The notes below the pieces were generated by a model. That model ran no database searches. It was not told the DNA's origin and saw only the letters and a list, made by a program, of their open reading frames with translations. A DNA stretch of 64,000 nt. Origin: Thermocatellispora tengchongensis. GTDB taxonomy: Bacteria; Actinomycetota; Actinomycetes; Streptosporangiales; Streptosporangiaceae. A program made the position numbers and the translations under genes. Numbering within the stretch: position 1 is the first letter of the stretch; each line of letters opens with the position of its first letter. This document shows positions 18,344-27,019 of this stretch, in pieces. The stretch spans positions 31,480 through 95,479 of the forward strand of contig NZ_JACHGN010000002.1 in assembly GCF_014202315.1 (NCBI RefSeq), written 5' to 3'.

Positions 18344-20022
18344 TTCAGGTCCGCCTCCTCCGCGCGCTGCACCCATTCCGCGAAGGTCTCGCCGTCCTTC
18401 TTCTGCGCCTCGAAGTTGCGCACCACCCGCTCGACGTAGTCGGGCAGTTCGGCCGCGGTGGCCTTCAGGCCGCGCACCTTGCGCCCGAAGCCCGGGTTGA
18501 CGCCGACCGAGCCCCCGAGGTGGATCTGGAAGCCCTCGACCTGGTTGCCCTCGCCGTCCACGACGAGCTGGCCCTTCAGGCCGATGTCGGCGACCTGGAT
18601 GCGGGCGCAGGAGTTGGGGCACCCGTTGACGTTGATGGTCAGCGGCTCGGAGAACTCCGGCAGCCGCCGCTCCAGCTCGTCGATCAGCTCGCTCGCCGTG
18701 GCCTTGGTCTCGACGATGGCCAGCTTGCAGTACTCGATGCCGGTGCAGGCCATGGTCTGGCGGCGGAACGTGGACGGGTTGACCCGGAGGTCGGCGGCCT
18801 CCAGGTCGGCCACCAGGCCGTCCACCTCGGCCGGCGCGACGTCCAGGATGACCATCTTCTGCTCGACGGTGGTGCGCACGCGGCCCGAGCCGTGCCGCTC
18901 GGCGATGTCGGCGATCTGGTGGAGCTGGTCGCCGCTGAGCCGGCCGACCTTCGGCGCGAACCCGACGTAGAAGTTGCCGTCCTTCTGCGGGAAGACGCCG
19001 ACGTGGTCGCGGCGCCCGCCGCGCGGCAGCTCCGGAGCCGGGCCGTCGGGCAGCGTGTAGCCGAGGTACTCCTTCTCCAGCACGTCGCGGAACTTCTCCG
19101 CGCCCCAGTCGTTGACCAGGAACTTGATCCGGGCCCGGTGGCGCAGCCGGCGGTAACCGTAGTCGCGGAAGATCCCGCAGACCCCGGCCCACACCTCGTG
19201 CACCTGCTCGGGCCGGACGAACGCGCCCAGCCGCTTGGCCAGCATCGGGTTGGTGGACAGGCCGCCGCCCACCCACACGTCGAACCCCTTGGTGCCGTCG
19301 GCCAGCTCCACCCCGACGAAGGCCACGTCGTTGATCTCGTGCACGGTGCAGTGGGCGGGGCAGCCGCTCACCGCCGTCTTGAACTTGCGCGGCAGGTTGG
19401 AGAAGGCGGGATCGCCGATGTAGCGGTCGTAGATGTCGCGGATCTGCGGCGTGGCGTCGATCACCTCGTCGTGGTCGATCCCGGCCAGCGGACAGCCCAG
19501 GATCACGCGCGGGGTGTCGCCGCACGCCTCGGTGGTGGACAGGCCCACCGCCTCAAGGCGCCGCCAGATGTCGGGCACCGACTCGATCTCGATCCAGTGG
19601 AGCTGGATGTTCTGCCGGTCGGTCACGTCGGCGGTGCCGCGGGCGTAGTCGTTGGAGATGTCGGCGATCGTGCGGAGCTGGGCCAGGTCGAGCTGGCCGC
19701 CGTCGATGCGCACCCGCAGCATGAAGTAGCGGTCGTCCAGCTCCTCCGGCTCCAGGATCGCGGTCTTGCCGCCGTCGATGCCGGGCTTGCGCTGGGTGTA
19801 GAGGCCGAACCAGCGGAAGCGCCCGCGCAGGTCGGCCGGGTCGATGGAGTCGAACCCGAGCTTGGAGTAGATGTCGATGATCCGCTGGCGGACGTTGAGC
19901 CCGTCGTCGTTCTTCTTGTTCTCTTCGTTCTTGTTGAGCGGCTCGCGGTAGCCGAGGGCCCACTGGCCTTCGCCGCGCGGGCGCTTGTGGTGGCGGTTCG
20001 CCGGCCTGGCCGGGGTAGTCAT
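18340..20022 (-). CDS. sir: Ferredoxin-dependent sulfite/nitrite reductase (sirohaem, [4Fe-4S])
   Basis: 560 residues with two ferredoxin-like halves and two sirohaem/Fe-S repeats. Cluster ligands are ACTGIEYC (C-x5-C) and NGCPNSCAR (C-x3-C) near 430-480. The pair FGLYTQR and EACGDTPR matches the Tyr and Cys cross-linked in M. tuberculosis NirA, a mark of sulfite-type enzymes. With cysH beside it and no nitrate genes, six-electron reduction of sulfite to sulfide is the likely task. ATG 20022 follows AAAGGA. It is the first structural gene after the leader peptide at 20162-20245. Confidence 0.92.
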   Translation of the reverse strand: MTTPARPANRHHKRPRGEGQWALGYREPLNKNEENKKNDDGLNVRQRIIDIYSKLGFDSIDPADLRGRFRWFGLYTQRKPGIDGGKTAILEPEELDDRYFMLRVRIDGGQLDLAQLRTIADISNDYARGTADVTDRQNIQLHWIEIESVPDIWRRLEAVGLSTTEACGDTPRVILGCPLAGIDHDEVIDATPQIRDIYDRYIGDPAFSNLPRKFKTAVSGCPAHCTVHEINDVAFVGVELADGTKGFDVWVGGGLSTNPMLAKRLGAFVRPEQVHEVWAGVCGIFRDYGYRRLRHRARIKFLVNDWGAEKFRDVLEKEYLGYTLPDGPAPELPRGGRRDHVGVFPQKDGNFYVGFAPKVGRLSGDQLHQIADIAERHGSGRVRTTVEQKMVILDVAPAEVDGLVADLEAADLRVNPSTFRRQTMACTGIEYCKLAIVETKATASELIDELERRLPEFSEPLTINVNGCPNSCARIQVADIGLKGQLVVDGEGNQVEGFQIHLGGSVGVNPGFGRKVRGLKATAAELPDYVERVVRNFEAQKKDGETFAEWVQRAEEADLK

Positions 20023-20161
20023 GGCGCGTCCTTTGCGTCAACCGATGCGTGCTGGACGCGCGGGCCAGGCGGCCTCCCGCCTCATCGTCGAGTGCGGGGG
20101 TCGGGCATGAAAAACGACGCCTGGTCTTCCACGCGCCCGGAAGAGAGAACGGGGGCGATGG

Positions 20162-20245
20162 TCAGCGGGCGTCGATACAGATCGCGCTGCGGACACGCAG
20201 GAAGTCGACGTGGCGTCGCACGACGAGAAGCGGATCCGCTGGCAT
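20162..20245 (-). CDS. Leader peptide of the sulfate reduction operon (RHVDLxRxSSAxC type)
   Basis: 27 codons encoding a peptide whose core is RHVDFLRVRSAICIDAR. This matches the actinobacterial putative leader peptides found upstream of sulfur-assimilation genes (RHVDL-R-SSA-C). The single Cys codon is TGT, rare in this GC-rich genome, five codons before the stop. The ATG lies 7 nt after a -10 hexamer, so the mRNA is leaderless. The 139 nt to sir include a hairpin TCTTCC/GGAAGA followed by a T-run (GTCGTTTTTC) and a GGCGG/CCGCC hairpin close to the sir start. Cysteine-dependent attenuation of sir is the inferred role. Confidence 0.8.
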   Translation of the reverse strand: MPADPLLVVRRHVDFLRVRSAICIDAR

Positions 20246-20252
20246 GTCCCAA

Positions 20253-20281
20253 ACGATACCTTCCTCGTCCCGGATGTCCAA
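20253..20281 (-). promoter_or_regulatory. Promoter of the leader peptide and sulfate reduction operon
   Basis: A -35 TTGGAC (20281-20276) and a -10 TATCGT (20258-20253) are separated by exactly 17 bp. The predicted start of transcription coincides with ATG 20245, making the leader peptide leaderless. Confidence 0.7.
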
Positions 20282-20331
20282 TGTCGGGTCCACACTGTGG
20301 ACAACGCGAGAGGGACGGGAGGCCCGTGGGG

Positions 20332-20457
20332 TCAGCCCTGGCGGCGCCAGCCGACACCGGGCTCGGCGGGCCTGCGGGGGTCCTGGTGCTGGCAGTCGCA
20401 CCACGACCGGCCCTTGCACTCCTCGTGCCGGCGATCCTTGCACTTCTCGCAGATCAC
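20332..20457 (-). CDS. 41-residue Cys-rich small protein
   Basis: 41 residues beginning (M)ICEKCKDRRHEECKGRS, then WCDCQHQ: cysteines at 3, 6, 14, 20 and 22 plus nearby His make a probable zinc-binding knuckle. Similar short CxxC...HEEC...WCDCQH proteins occur widely in actinomycetes without known function. GTG 20457 is the only sensible start. It is upstream of, and in line with, the leader peptide promoter, and divergent from the YccF gene with 59 nt between the two starts. Confidence 0.75.
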   Translation of the reverse strand: MICEKCKDRRHEECKGRSWCDCQHQDPRRPAEPGVGWRRQG

Positions 20458-20516
20458 AACCGCATTATCGGCTCCGTGCGGGGGACGCGCGACGGCGGGT
20501 CGGGCATGCTGGAGAC

Positions 20517-20912
20517 ATGCGGACGCTCCTGAACGTCATCTGGCTGATCTTCGCCGGGCTGTGGCTCGCGATCGGTTACGTCGTCGCCGGGATCGTCTGC
20601 TGCATCCTGATCATCACCATCCCGTTCGGCATCGCCTCGTTCCGGATCGCGGCGTACGCGCTGTGGCCGTTCGGGCGCAGCGTCGTACGCGACCCGTCCT
20701 CCGGCGCGCTGACCGCCGTCGGCAACGTCATCTGGCTGATCTTCGCCGGCGTGTGGCTGGCCATCGGCCACGTCGTCACCTCGGTGCCGCTGTTCCTGTC
20801 GATCATCGGCATCCCCCTCGGCTGGGCCAACCTGAAGATGATCCCGATCTCGCTGCTGCCCCTGGGGGCCCGCATCGTGGACTCCGACGACGCGTGGCCG
20901 GTCCCCGGGTGA
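20517..20912 (+). CDS. YccF domain inner-membrane protein
   Basis: 131 residues containing two copies of the YccF repeat: NVIWLIFAGLWLAIGY (about 5-20) and NVIWLIFAGVWLAIGH (about 69-84). Each is followed by a hydrophobic IPFGIASF or IPLGWANL segment, giving four membrane helices. ATG 20517 has GGAG close by and CATGCT 6 nt upstream. Function of the family is unknown. Confidence 0.85.
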   Translation: MRTLLNVIWLIFAGLWLAIGYVVAGIVCCILIITIPFGIASFRIAAYALWPFGRSVVRDPSSGALTAVGNVIWLIFAGVWLAIGHVVTSVPLFLSIIGIPLGWANLKMIPISLLPLGARIVDSDDAWPVPG

Positions 20913-21016
20913 CCGTTTCCGTCCACACGCGCCGGGTAGACGACCTGGAATTCCAGGCCGGCGACACGAGATCCGATCGTTGCGCGAGGGCCGTCCGGGC
21001 GGCTTCGTCCTGCGAA

Positions 21017-21022
21017 TACCTT
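21017..21022 (+). promoter_or_regulatory. Candidate -10 hexamer (TACCTT)
   Basis: TACCTT ends 8 nt before ATG 21031 of the BrkB-family gene and no Shine-Dalgarno sequence is seen, suggesting a near-leaderless mRNA. Confidence 0.4.
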
Positions 21023-21030
21023 GGTGTGCC

Positions 21031-22035
21031 ATGACTTCGACCGACGCTCCGCCGAGGCAGCGCCGCCCCAGAAGGCGCCTGCCCCGGCTGAGCACGGTCC
21101 GCGCCAGGACCTCGGTGGCCGCCTCCCAGGCCAGGGCGTCGCTGTCGTGGGTGCGCGGCACCAACACCTGGGCGCTGGTGCGCGCCACCACCATGGCCGG
21201 GGTCACCTACCGCGTCACCGGCCTGGCCGGCGAGGCGGCGTTCTTCGCGCTGCTGTCGCTGCCGCCGTTCGTGCTCGGGCTGGTCGGCATCCTCGCCCAC
21301 CTGAGCACCGCGCTCGGCCCGGCCACGATCGACGAGATCCGGGCCTGGATCGAGCGCCAGGCCCACGTGCTGTTCACCGACAACGCCGTGGACCGGGTGG
21401 TCACCCCGCTCATCGACGACGTCCTCAGCGGCGGCGGCCGGGTGCCGCTGATCTCCCTGGGCTTCCTGCTGTCGCTGTGGTCGGGGTCGCGGGCCCTGTT
21501 CGTGTACGTGGACCTGATCTCGGTGGCGTACGGGCTGGGGGAGGAGCGCGGGATCATCCGCACCCGCATCATGTCCTTCGGCCTGTACATCGTGGCCCTG
21601 CTGATCGCGCTGATCGTGGTGCCGGTGCTGGTGGTGGGGCCCACGCTGGTGGCCGAGGTGCTGCCCAGGCCGTACGACACGATGGCCGCGATCCTGTACT
21701 GGCCGGTGCTGATCGTCGGCTCGGTGGTGTTCCTGAGCCTGCTGTACCACGTGAGCGTGCCGGTGCGCACCCGCTGGTGGCGCGAGGTGCCCGGCGCGGT
21801 GCTCGCGCTGATCATCTGGATCCTGTGCGCGGCGGTGCTGCGCGCCGTGCTGGCCGCCTGGTTCACGCCGCTGTCGGTGTACGGCTCGCTCGCCGCGCCG
21901 ATCGCGGTCCTGCTGTGGCTGTACATCACCGCGCTCGCGGTGCTCATCGGCGCCACCCTCAACGCCGAGCTGGACCGCCTGTGGCCGGTGCAGGGCGCCG
22001 TCAGGCAGGGGCGCGCGGAGCGTACGACGGCCTGA
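21031..22035 (+). CDS. YihY/BrkB family membrane protein
   Basis: 334 residues with an Arg-rich cytoplasmic N-terminus (about 1-40) and six membrane helices. Family motifs are TYRVTGLAGEAAFFALLSLPPF (first helix) and the final YGSLAAPIAVLLWLYITALAVLIGATLNAEL. Members were once called ribonuclease BN or serum-resistance factors; now they are regarded as transport-like membrane proteins of unknown substrate. ATG 21031 precedes MTSTDAPP; no operon partner is apparent. Confidence 0.85.
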   Translation: MTSTDAPPRQRRPRRRLPRLSTVRARTSVAASQARASLSWVRGTNTWALVRATTMAGVTYRVTGLAGEAAFFALLSLPPFVLGLVGILAHLSTALGPATIDEIRAWIERQAHVLFTDNAVDRVVTPLIDDVLSGGGRVPLISLGFLLSLWSGSRALFVYVDLISVAYGLGEERGIIRTRIMSFGLYIVALLIALIVVPVLVVGPTLVAEVLPRPYDTMAAILYWPVLIVGSVVFLSLLYHVSVPVRTRWWREVPGAVLALIIWILCAAVLRAVLAAWFTPLSVYGSLAAPIAVLLWLYITALAVLIGATLNAELDRLWPVQGAVRQGRAERTTA

Positions 22036-22065
22036 AGCCGGGGTCCGCCATCGGATAGGGTCGTA

Positions 22066-22152
22066 AGGGTCGCGACTGGCGCATCGAGGTGGGAAAACCA
22101 CCGGGGAGCGGAAGGAGCGGAGGCCGTGCGCCTGGGTCTTCGCGGGACGCCA
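22066..22152 (+). promoter_or_regulatory. ZTP riboswitch (pfl motif) upstream of glyA
   Basis: The segment carries the pfl/ZTP landmarks in order: GGGTCGCGACTGGCGC, the hairpin GGTGGGAAAACCACC with GGGGAGCG, and the conserved GCCGTGCGCCTGGG in the 3' domain. It ends about 15-20 nt before the glyA start, with AAGGAGGAG between. This class binds ZTP/ZMP, the signal of 10-formyl-tetrahydrofolate shortage, and commonly controls glyA and purine genes. Confidence 0.88.
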
Positions 22153-22167
22153 ACTCAAGGAGGAGCG

Positions 22168-23421
<1,254 letters not shown>

Positions 23422-23432
23422 CCCACCCCGCT

Positions 23433-23480
23433 CCGCACGCCGCCCCGGCCCCAGGCCGAGGGCGGCGTCGCCGTGTGCGG
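23433..23480 (+). terminator. Hairpin downstream of glyA
   Basis: Arms CCGCAC...GTGCGG enclose a second stem GCCGCC/GGCGGC. It starts 11 nt after the glyA stop; no T-tract follows. Confidence 0.55.
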
Positions 23481-23574
23481 GGAAAACCCGGTGAGCCCCG
23501 GCGGAGGGGTGTGCTAGATTTCCGCTCCAGTGGCCGCGAACGGCGCGGTCCCGGCATCCGAGGGGGTGAGGACT

Positions 23575-23637
23575 ATGCGGGTCTTTCTGACGTGCCCGTC
23601 GACTCCTCTTTCCACCCGGATGCCCGCGTCTCGCTGA
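23575..23637 (+). CDS. Possible 20-codon upstream ORF before rsgA
   Basis: ATG 23575 follows GGGGGTGAG and opens a 20-codon frame beginning MRVFLTCPSTPLSTR, ending 40 nt before rsgA. It could be a leader peptide, but no known class is recognised and coding is not otherwise supported. A TAGATT hexamer at 23515 could be the -10 of the transcript. Confidence 0.25.
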   Translation: MRVFLTCPSTPLSTRMPASR

Positions 23638-23677
23638 CGCCTGCGCGTGGCATCCCGCCGCAAAGGATGCTTCACCG

Positions 23678-24805
23678 ATGTCTTCACCAGTGACCACTGG
23701 TACTTCCGGTATCTCCCGCCTCTCCGCGCTGGGCTGGGACGACACCTTCGCCGCCGCCCTGCCGGGCGGCACCGTCCCCGCGCGGGTCGCGCGCGTGGAC
23801 CGCGGGGCCGCCGAGGTGGCCGCCGCCGACGGGCCGCACCACGCCCAGTACTCCGCGCGGGTGCGCCGCGCCGCCGCCGAGAACCCCGTCGCGCTGCCGT
23901 GCGTGGGCGACTGGGTGGCGCTGCGCCTGCTCGCCGAGGGCCGCTACGAGCTGGAGGCCGTGCTGCCGCGGCGCACGTCGTTCGTACGCGGCGGCGTGAG
24001 CCGCGACTCGCGCGGCGGCCTGTCCGGCGACGGGCAGGGGCAGGTCCTGGCCGCCAACGTGGACGTGGTGTTCGTGGCCGAGCCGGCCATGCACGCCACC
24101 GACTTCGCCGACCTGGGACGCATCGAACGGCTGGTCGCGCTCGCCTGGGAGAGCGGGGGCACGCCGGTGGTCGTCATCACCAAGGCCGACCTGTTCGACC
24201 AGGGCCTGCCCGACCTCCTCGCCGACGTGGCGGCGGCCGCCCCGGGCGTGGACGTGCACGCCGTCTCCGTCCACCGGGGGGAGGGCGTGGAGACCGTGCG
24301 CGGCTACCTGCCGCCCGGCAGGACCGCGGTCGTGCTCGGCCCGTCGGGCGCGGGCAAGTCCACCCTGGTCAACGCCATGGCCGGGGCCGAGGTGATGGTC
24401 ACCCAGCAGGTCCGCGCCGGCGACGGCCGCGGCAGGCACACCACCGTCCACCGCGAGCTGATCACCCTCCCGGGCGGCGGCCTCGTCATCGACACCCCCG
24501 GCATCCGCCGGATCGGCCTGTACGACATGAGCGACGGCGTGGACCGGGTCTTCGCCGACATCGACGAACTGGCCGAACGGTGCCGCTTCTCCGACTGCGG
24601 CCACAACGGCGAACCCGGCTGCGCCGTCATCGAGGCCGTGGAGTCCGGCGACCTGCCCGAACGCCGCCTGGCAAGCTGGTACAAGCTCCAGCGCGAGGCC
24701 GCCTGGATGGCCGCACGCACCGACGCCCGCCTACGCGCCGAACAGACCCGCAAGTGGAAGATCATCCACAAGGAGATCCGCCGAAGCAACCGCAACCGCC
24801 CCTGA
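23678..24805 (+). CDS. rsgA: Ribosome small-subunit maturation GTPase RsgA
   Basis: 375 residues. An N-terminal OB-fold region (PARVARVDRG..., VGDWVALR) is followed by the circularly permuted GTPase: ITKADLF (G4) precedes LGPSGAGKSTLVNAM (G1) and DTPGIR (G3). The C-terminal zinc motif is CRFSDCGHNGEPGCAV. The protein helps late assembly of the 30S subunit and hydrolyses GTP on the ribosome. ATG 23678 follows AAAGGATG at some distance. A stem-loop ends the transcript. Confidence 0.94.
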   Translation: MSSPVTTGTSGISRLSALGWDDTFAAALPGGTVPARVARVDRGAAEVAAADGPHHAQYSARVRRAAAENPVALPCVGDWVALRLLAEGRYELEAVLPRRTSFVRGGVSRDSRGGLSGDGQGQVLAANVDVVFVAEPAMHATDFADLGRIERLVALAWESGGTPVVVITKADLFDQGLPDLLADVAAAAPGVDVHAVSVHRGEGVETVRGYLPPGRTAVVLGPSGAGKSTLVNAMAGAEVMVTQQVRAGDGRGRHTTVHRELITLPGGGLVIDTPGIRRIGLYDMSDGVDRVFADIDELAERCRFSDCGHNGEPGCAVIEAVESGDLPERRLASWYKLQREAAWMAARTDARLRAEQTRKWKIIHKEIRRSNRNRP

Positions 24806-24815
24806 CCCACCACCC

Positions 24816-24855
24816 ACTGAGGCGGGGCCGAGCACAACCGGCCCCACCGCTCAGT
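24816..24855 (+). terminator. Hairpin downstream of rsgA
   Basis: Arms ACTGAG-GCGGGGCCG and CCGGCCCC-CCGCTCAGT pair imperfectly over about 15 bp, 10 nt after the stop codon. Confidence 0.55.
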
Positions 24856-24859
24856 CGAG

Positions 24860-25840
24860 GTGGCCGCGGCTCCAGTGCGAGGGCCGGGCGCGCCACCCCC
24901 GCCCCGGCCCCATCCGCCGCCCGCTCCGGGAGGGAGAGGCGGGCGGCCGCAGCTCAGCGAGGTAGCCGCGGGTCCAGGGCCGGGCGGCCACCCCCGCCCC
25001 GGCCCCGTCCCCTCCTGGGGAGAGGCGGGCGACCGCAACAGGCGTCGCCGCCCCTTCCCTATGGCCGCTCCCGGAGGGAGGGGCGGGCAACCGGCCCCGG
25101 CCGGTCTGGTACCACCCCTCCTCGTGGTCGCCGACGCGGGAAAGAGCCGGCGACAGCGCACCGACCCGGGCCGCCCGCTCCCCTCACCGCGCTCGCCACG
25201 GAGGTGGCCGAGGGCGTGGTGCGGGCAATCGGCCCCGGCCACCGGTCGTCTCCTGCCGGCGGTCGTCGGGGACGTGGGCGACCACAAGCGCCCCTGACCG
25301 GAGCCGCCCCCTCCCCAGGCACCGCCGAAGGGGAGGGAGCGGCATCGCAGCCCCGCCCGTCGCGGGGGGGACAGGGGTGGGCCCTCCGGGGCCCGCATCG
25401 GGGAGAGGACGCGTGCACGCTCTCTTCGTGGTAGCGGGCCGAAGGGCAGGGCGGATGCCACTCCCTCCCTGCGGTCCCTCTCATAGGGAGGGGCGGGCAA
25501 CCGCAACGGGCACCGGCCGCAGGTCATCCCCTTCAAGCGGTCGTCGGTGGGGGAAGGTGGGCGAGCACGAGCGCCCCTGACCGGAGCCCGGGCCCTTCCC
25601 CAGGCCACCCGCCCACGGGGAGAGAGGGCATCCCTGCTCCGCCTCCTGGTCCCGCATCGGGGAGGGATGCCTACACGCTCTCTTCGCGGTCGCCGAGGGG
25701 AAGAGCGGATGGCCGCACCCCGAGGAAGGGGGCGGGCAACCGGCACCCGCCCTGGCCGCCGCCTGCTTCCGGAGGGAGGGGCGGGTGACCGCGTACCGGG
25801 GTGGGGCGAGGGGAGGGGGCGGTGGGTGGGGGTAGGGGGC
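24860..25840. repeat. Gene-free block of degenerate GC-rich repeats, about 1 kb
   Basis: Variants of GGGAGGGAGGGGCGGGCAACC, GCCCCGGCC and CGGGGAGAGG recur irregularly on both strands through the whole stretch. Long frames here stay open only through composition and have no recognisable domain. No promoter, RNA or mobile element was found. Confidence 0.6.
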
Positions 25841-25844
25841 GGGT

Positions 25845-26495
25845 ATGAGTGAAATGCCGGATTTCCTGCCCTTCGCCGATCGGGAGGAGGCGGGGCGGAT
25901 GCTGGCCGGGCGGCTGGAGAAGCTGGAGTTGGGCGGGGCCGAGGTGCTGGGGCTGGCGCGTGGGGGTGTGCAGGTGGCCCGGCCGGTGGCGGAGCGGGTG
26001 GGGGGAAGGCTCGACGTGCTCGTCACCAGGAAGATCGGGTATCCGCCGCAGCCCGAGCTGGGGGTGGGGGCCATCGCCGAGGGAGGGGAGCCCGTCTACG
26101 ACGCGGGGCTGATGCGCAAGCTCGGGCTGGAGGAGGAGGATCTGGCCGAGGTGGCCGCCGCCGAGCGGGAGGAGGTGCGGCGGCGGGTGCGGGCGTACCG
26201 GGGGGATCGGCCGCCGCCGGAGATGGCCGGGCGGGACGTGGTGATCGTGGACGACGGGCTGGCCACGGGGGTGACGGCGCGGGCGGCGCTGCGCATGGCG
26301 CGGTCGCGGGGGCCGGCGCGTCTGGTGCTGGCCGTGCCGGTGGGCGCCGGCGACACCGTGGAGTCGATGCTCCAGGAGGCCGACGAAGTCGTCGTGCTGG
26401 CCACGCCGGTACGTTTCATGGCGGTCGGTCAGTGGTATGACCGCTTCGACCAGCTTTCCGATGAGGATGTGCTCGACATCCTCGGGCGCCGGTAG
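25845..26495 (+). CDS. Phosphoribosyltransferase family protein
   Basis: 216 residues of the type I PRTase fold. The PRPP-binding loop VVIVDDGLATGVTARAAL lies at about 132-149; VLGLARGGVQVARPVAERV and VTRKIGYPPQPELGVGAIAEGG are signatures of the large family of stand-alone phosphoribosyltransferases often fused to or next to hydrolases. The base accepted is unknown. It uses ATG 25845, the second Met (MPDF) being an alternative. The gene is convergent with whiB. Confidence 0.87.
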   Translation: MSEMPDFLPFADREEAGRMLAGRLEKLELGGAEVLGLARGGVQVARPVAERVGGRLDVLVTRKIGYPPQPELGVGAIAEGGEPVYDAGLMRKLGLEEEDLAEVAAAEREEVRRRVRAYRGDRPPPEMAGRDVVIVDDGLATGVTARAALRMARSRGPARLVLAVPVGAGDTVESMLQEADEVVVLATPVRFMAVGQWYDRFDQLSDEDVLDILGRR

Positions 26496-26541
26496 GGCGG
26501 GCGTGCCCGCGGGGGCCCGGGGGTGTGCGTGAGCATGCTCA

Positions 26542-26574
26542 CGCGTGATCTCGCTGGATCGGCGAGATCACGCG
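26542..26574. terminator. Bidirectional terminator between convergent genes
   Basis: A perfect 13-bp stem CGCGTGATCTCGC / GCGAGATCACGCG with a 7-nt loop lies between the phosphoribosyltransferase gene and whiB. An adjoining perfect palindrome (GTGAGCATGCTCAC, 26529-26542) touches its left arm. Confidence 0.7.
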
Positions 26575-26604
26575 CGCGGCGGGGGTGTGCGGGGTGAAGG
26601 GGGA

Positions 26605-26916
26605 TCAGGCGGCGCTGATGCCGGCGCTGGCGGCGCGGCGCATACGACGACGGCGCTCCGAGGCGCGCTCGTCCTCGTTCAGCCCGCCCCAGGTGCCGTA
26701 CTTCTCCGGCCGGGACAGGGCGTAGTCGAGGCACTCGGCGCGGACCGGACACTGGGCGCAGATGGCCTTGGCCTTGCGCTCGCGGATGTCCCGTTCCGGC
26801 TGACGCTCACCGTCGGGGCCAAAGAAGAGTACGAGGTCCTCACCCCGGCACGCGGCATCATCCTGCCAGCCCCAACTGGGCCGCGGGCGGGCGATCTGCC
26901 GACGTACCTGAGACAT
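26605..26916 (-). CDS. WhiB-family iron-sulfur transcriptional regulator
   Basis: 103 residues. Four [4Fe-4S] ligands are visible: Cys23, Cys53, Cys56 and Cys62 (C-x29-C-x2-C-x5-C). The turn motif GTWGG at about 74-78 and a basic C-terminus (ERRRRMRRA) complete the Wbl pattern. Wbl proteins bind the sigma factor and control development or redox responses. AGGTGG precedes the ATG by 8 nt. The subfamily cannot be fixed, though the basic tail resembles WhiB2/WhiB1-size proteins. Confidence 0.93.
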   Translation of the reverse strand: MSQVRRQIARPRPSWGWQDDAACRGEDLVLFFGPDGERQPERDIRERKAKAICAQCPVRAECLDYALSRPEKYGTWGGLNEDERASERRRRMRRAASAGISAA

Positions 26917-27019
26917 GAGACAACCACCTTAGTGAGAGGTATTTCGTGTTTGTGCCGCATTGGACGCTTGTGACGTCCCTGTTTGCAACGCGTGGAACGG
27001 CCGTGGTTGTTCCCGGGTG

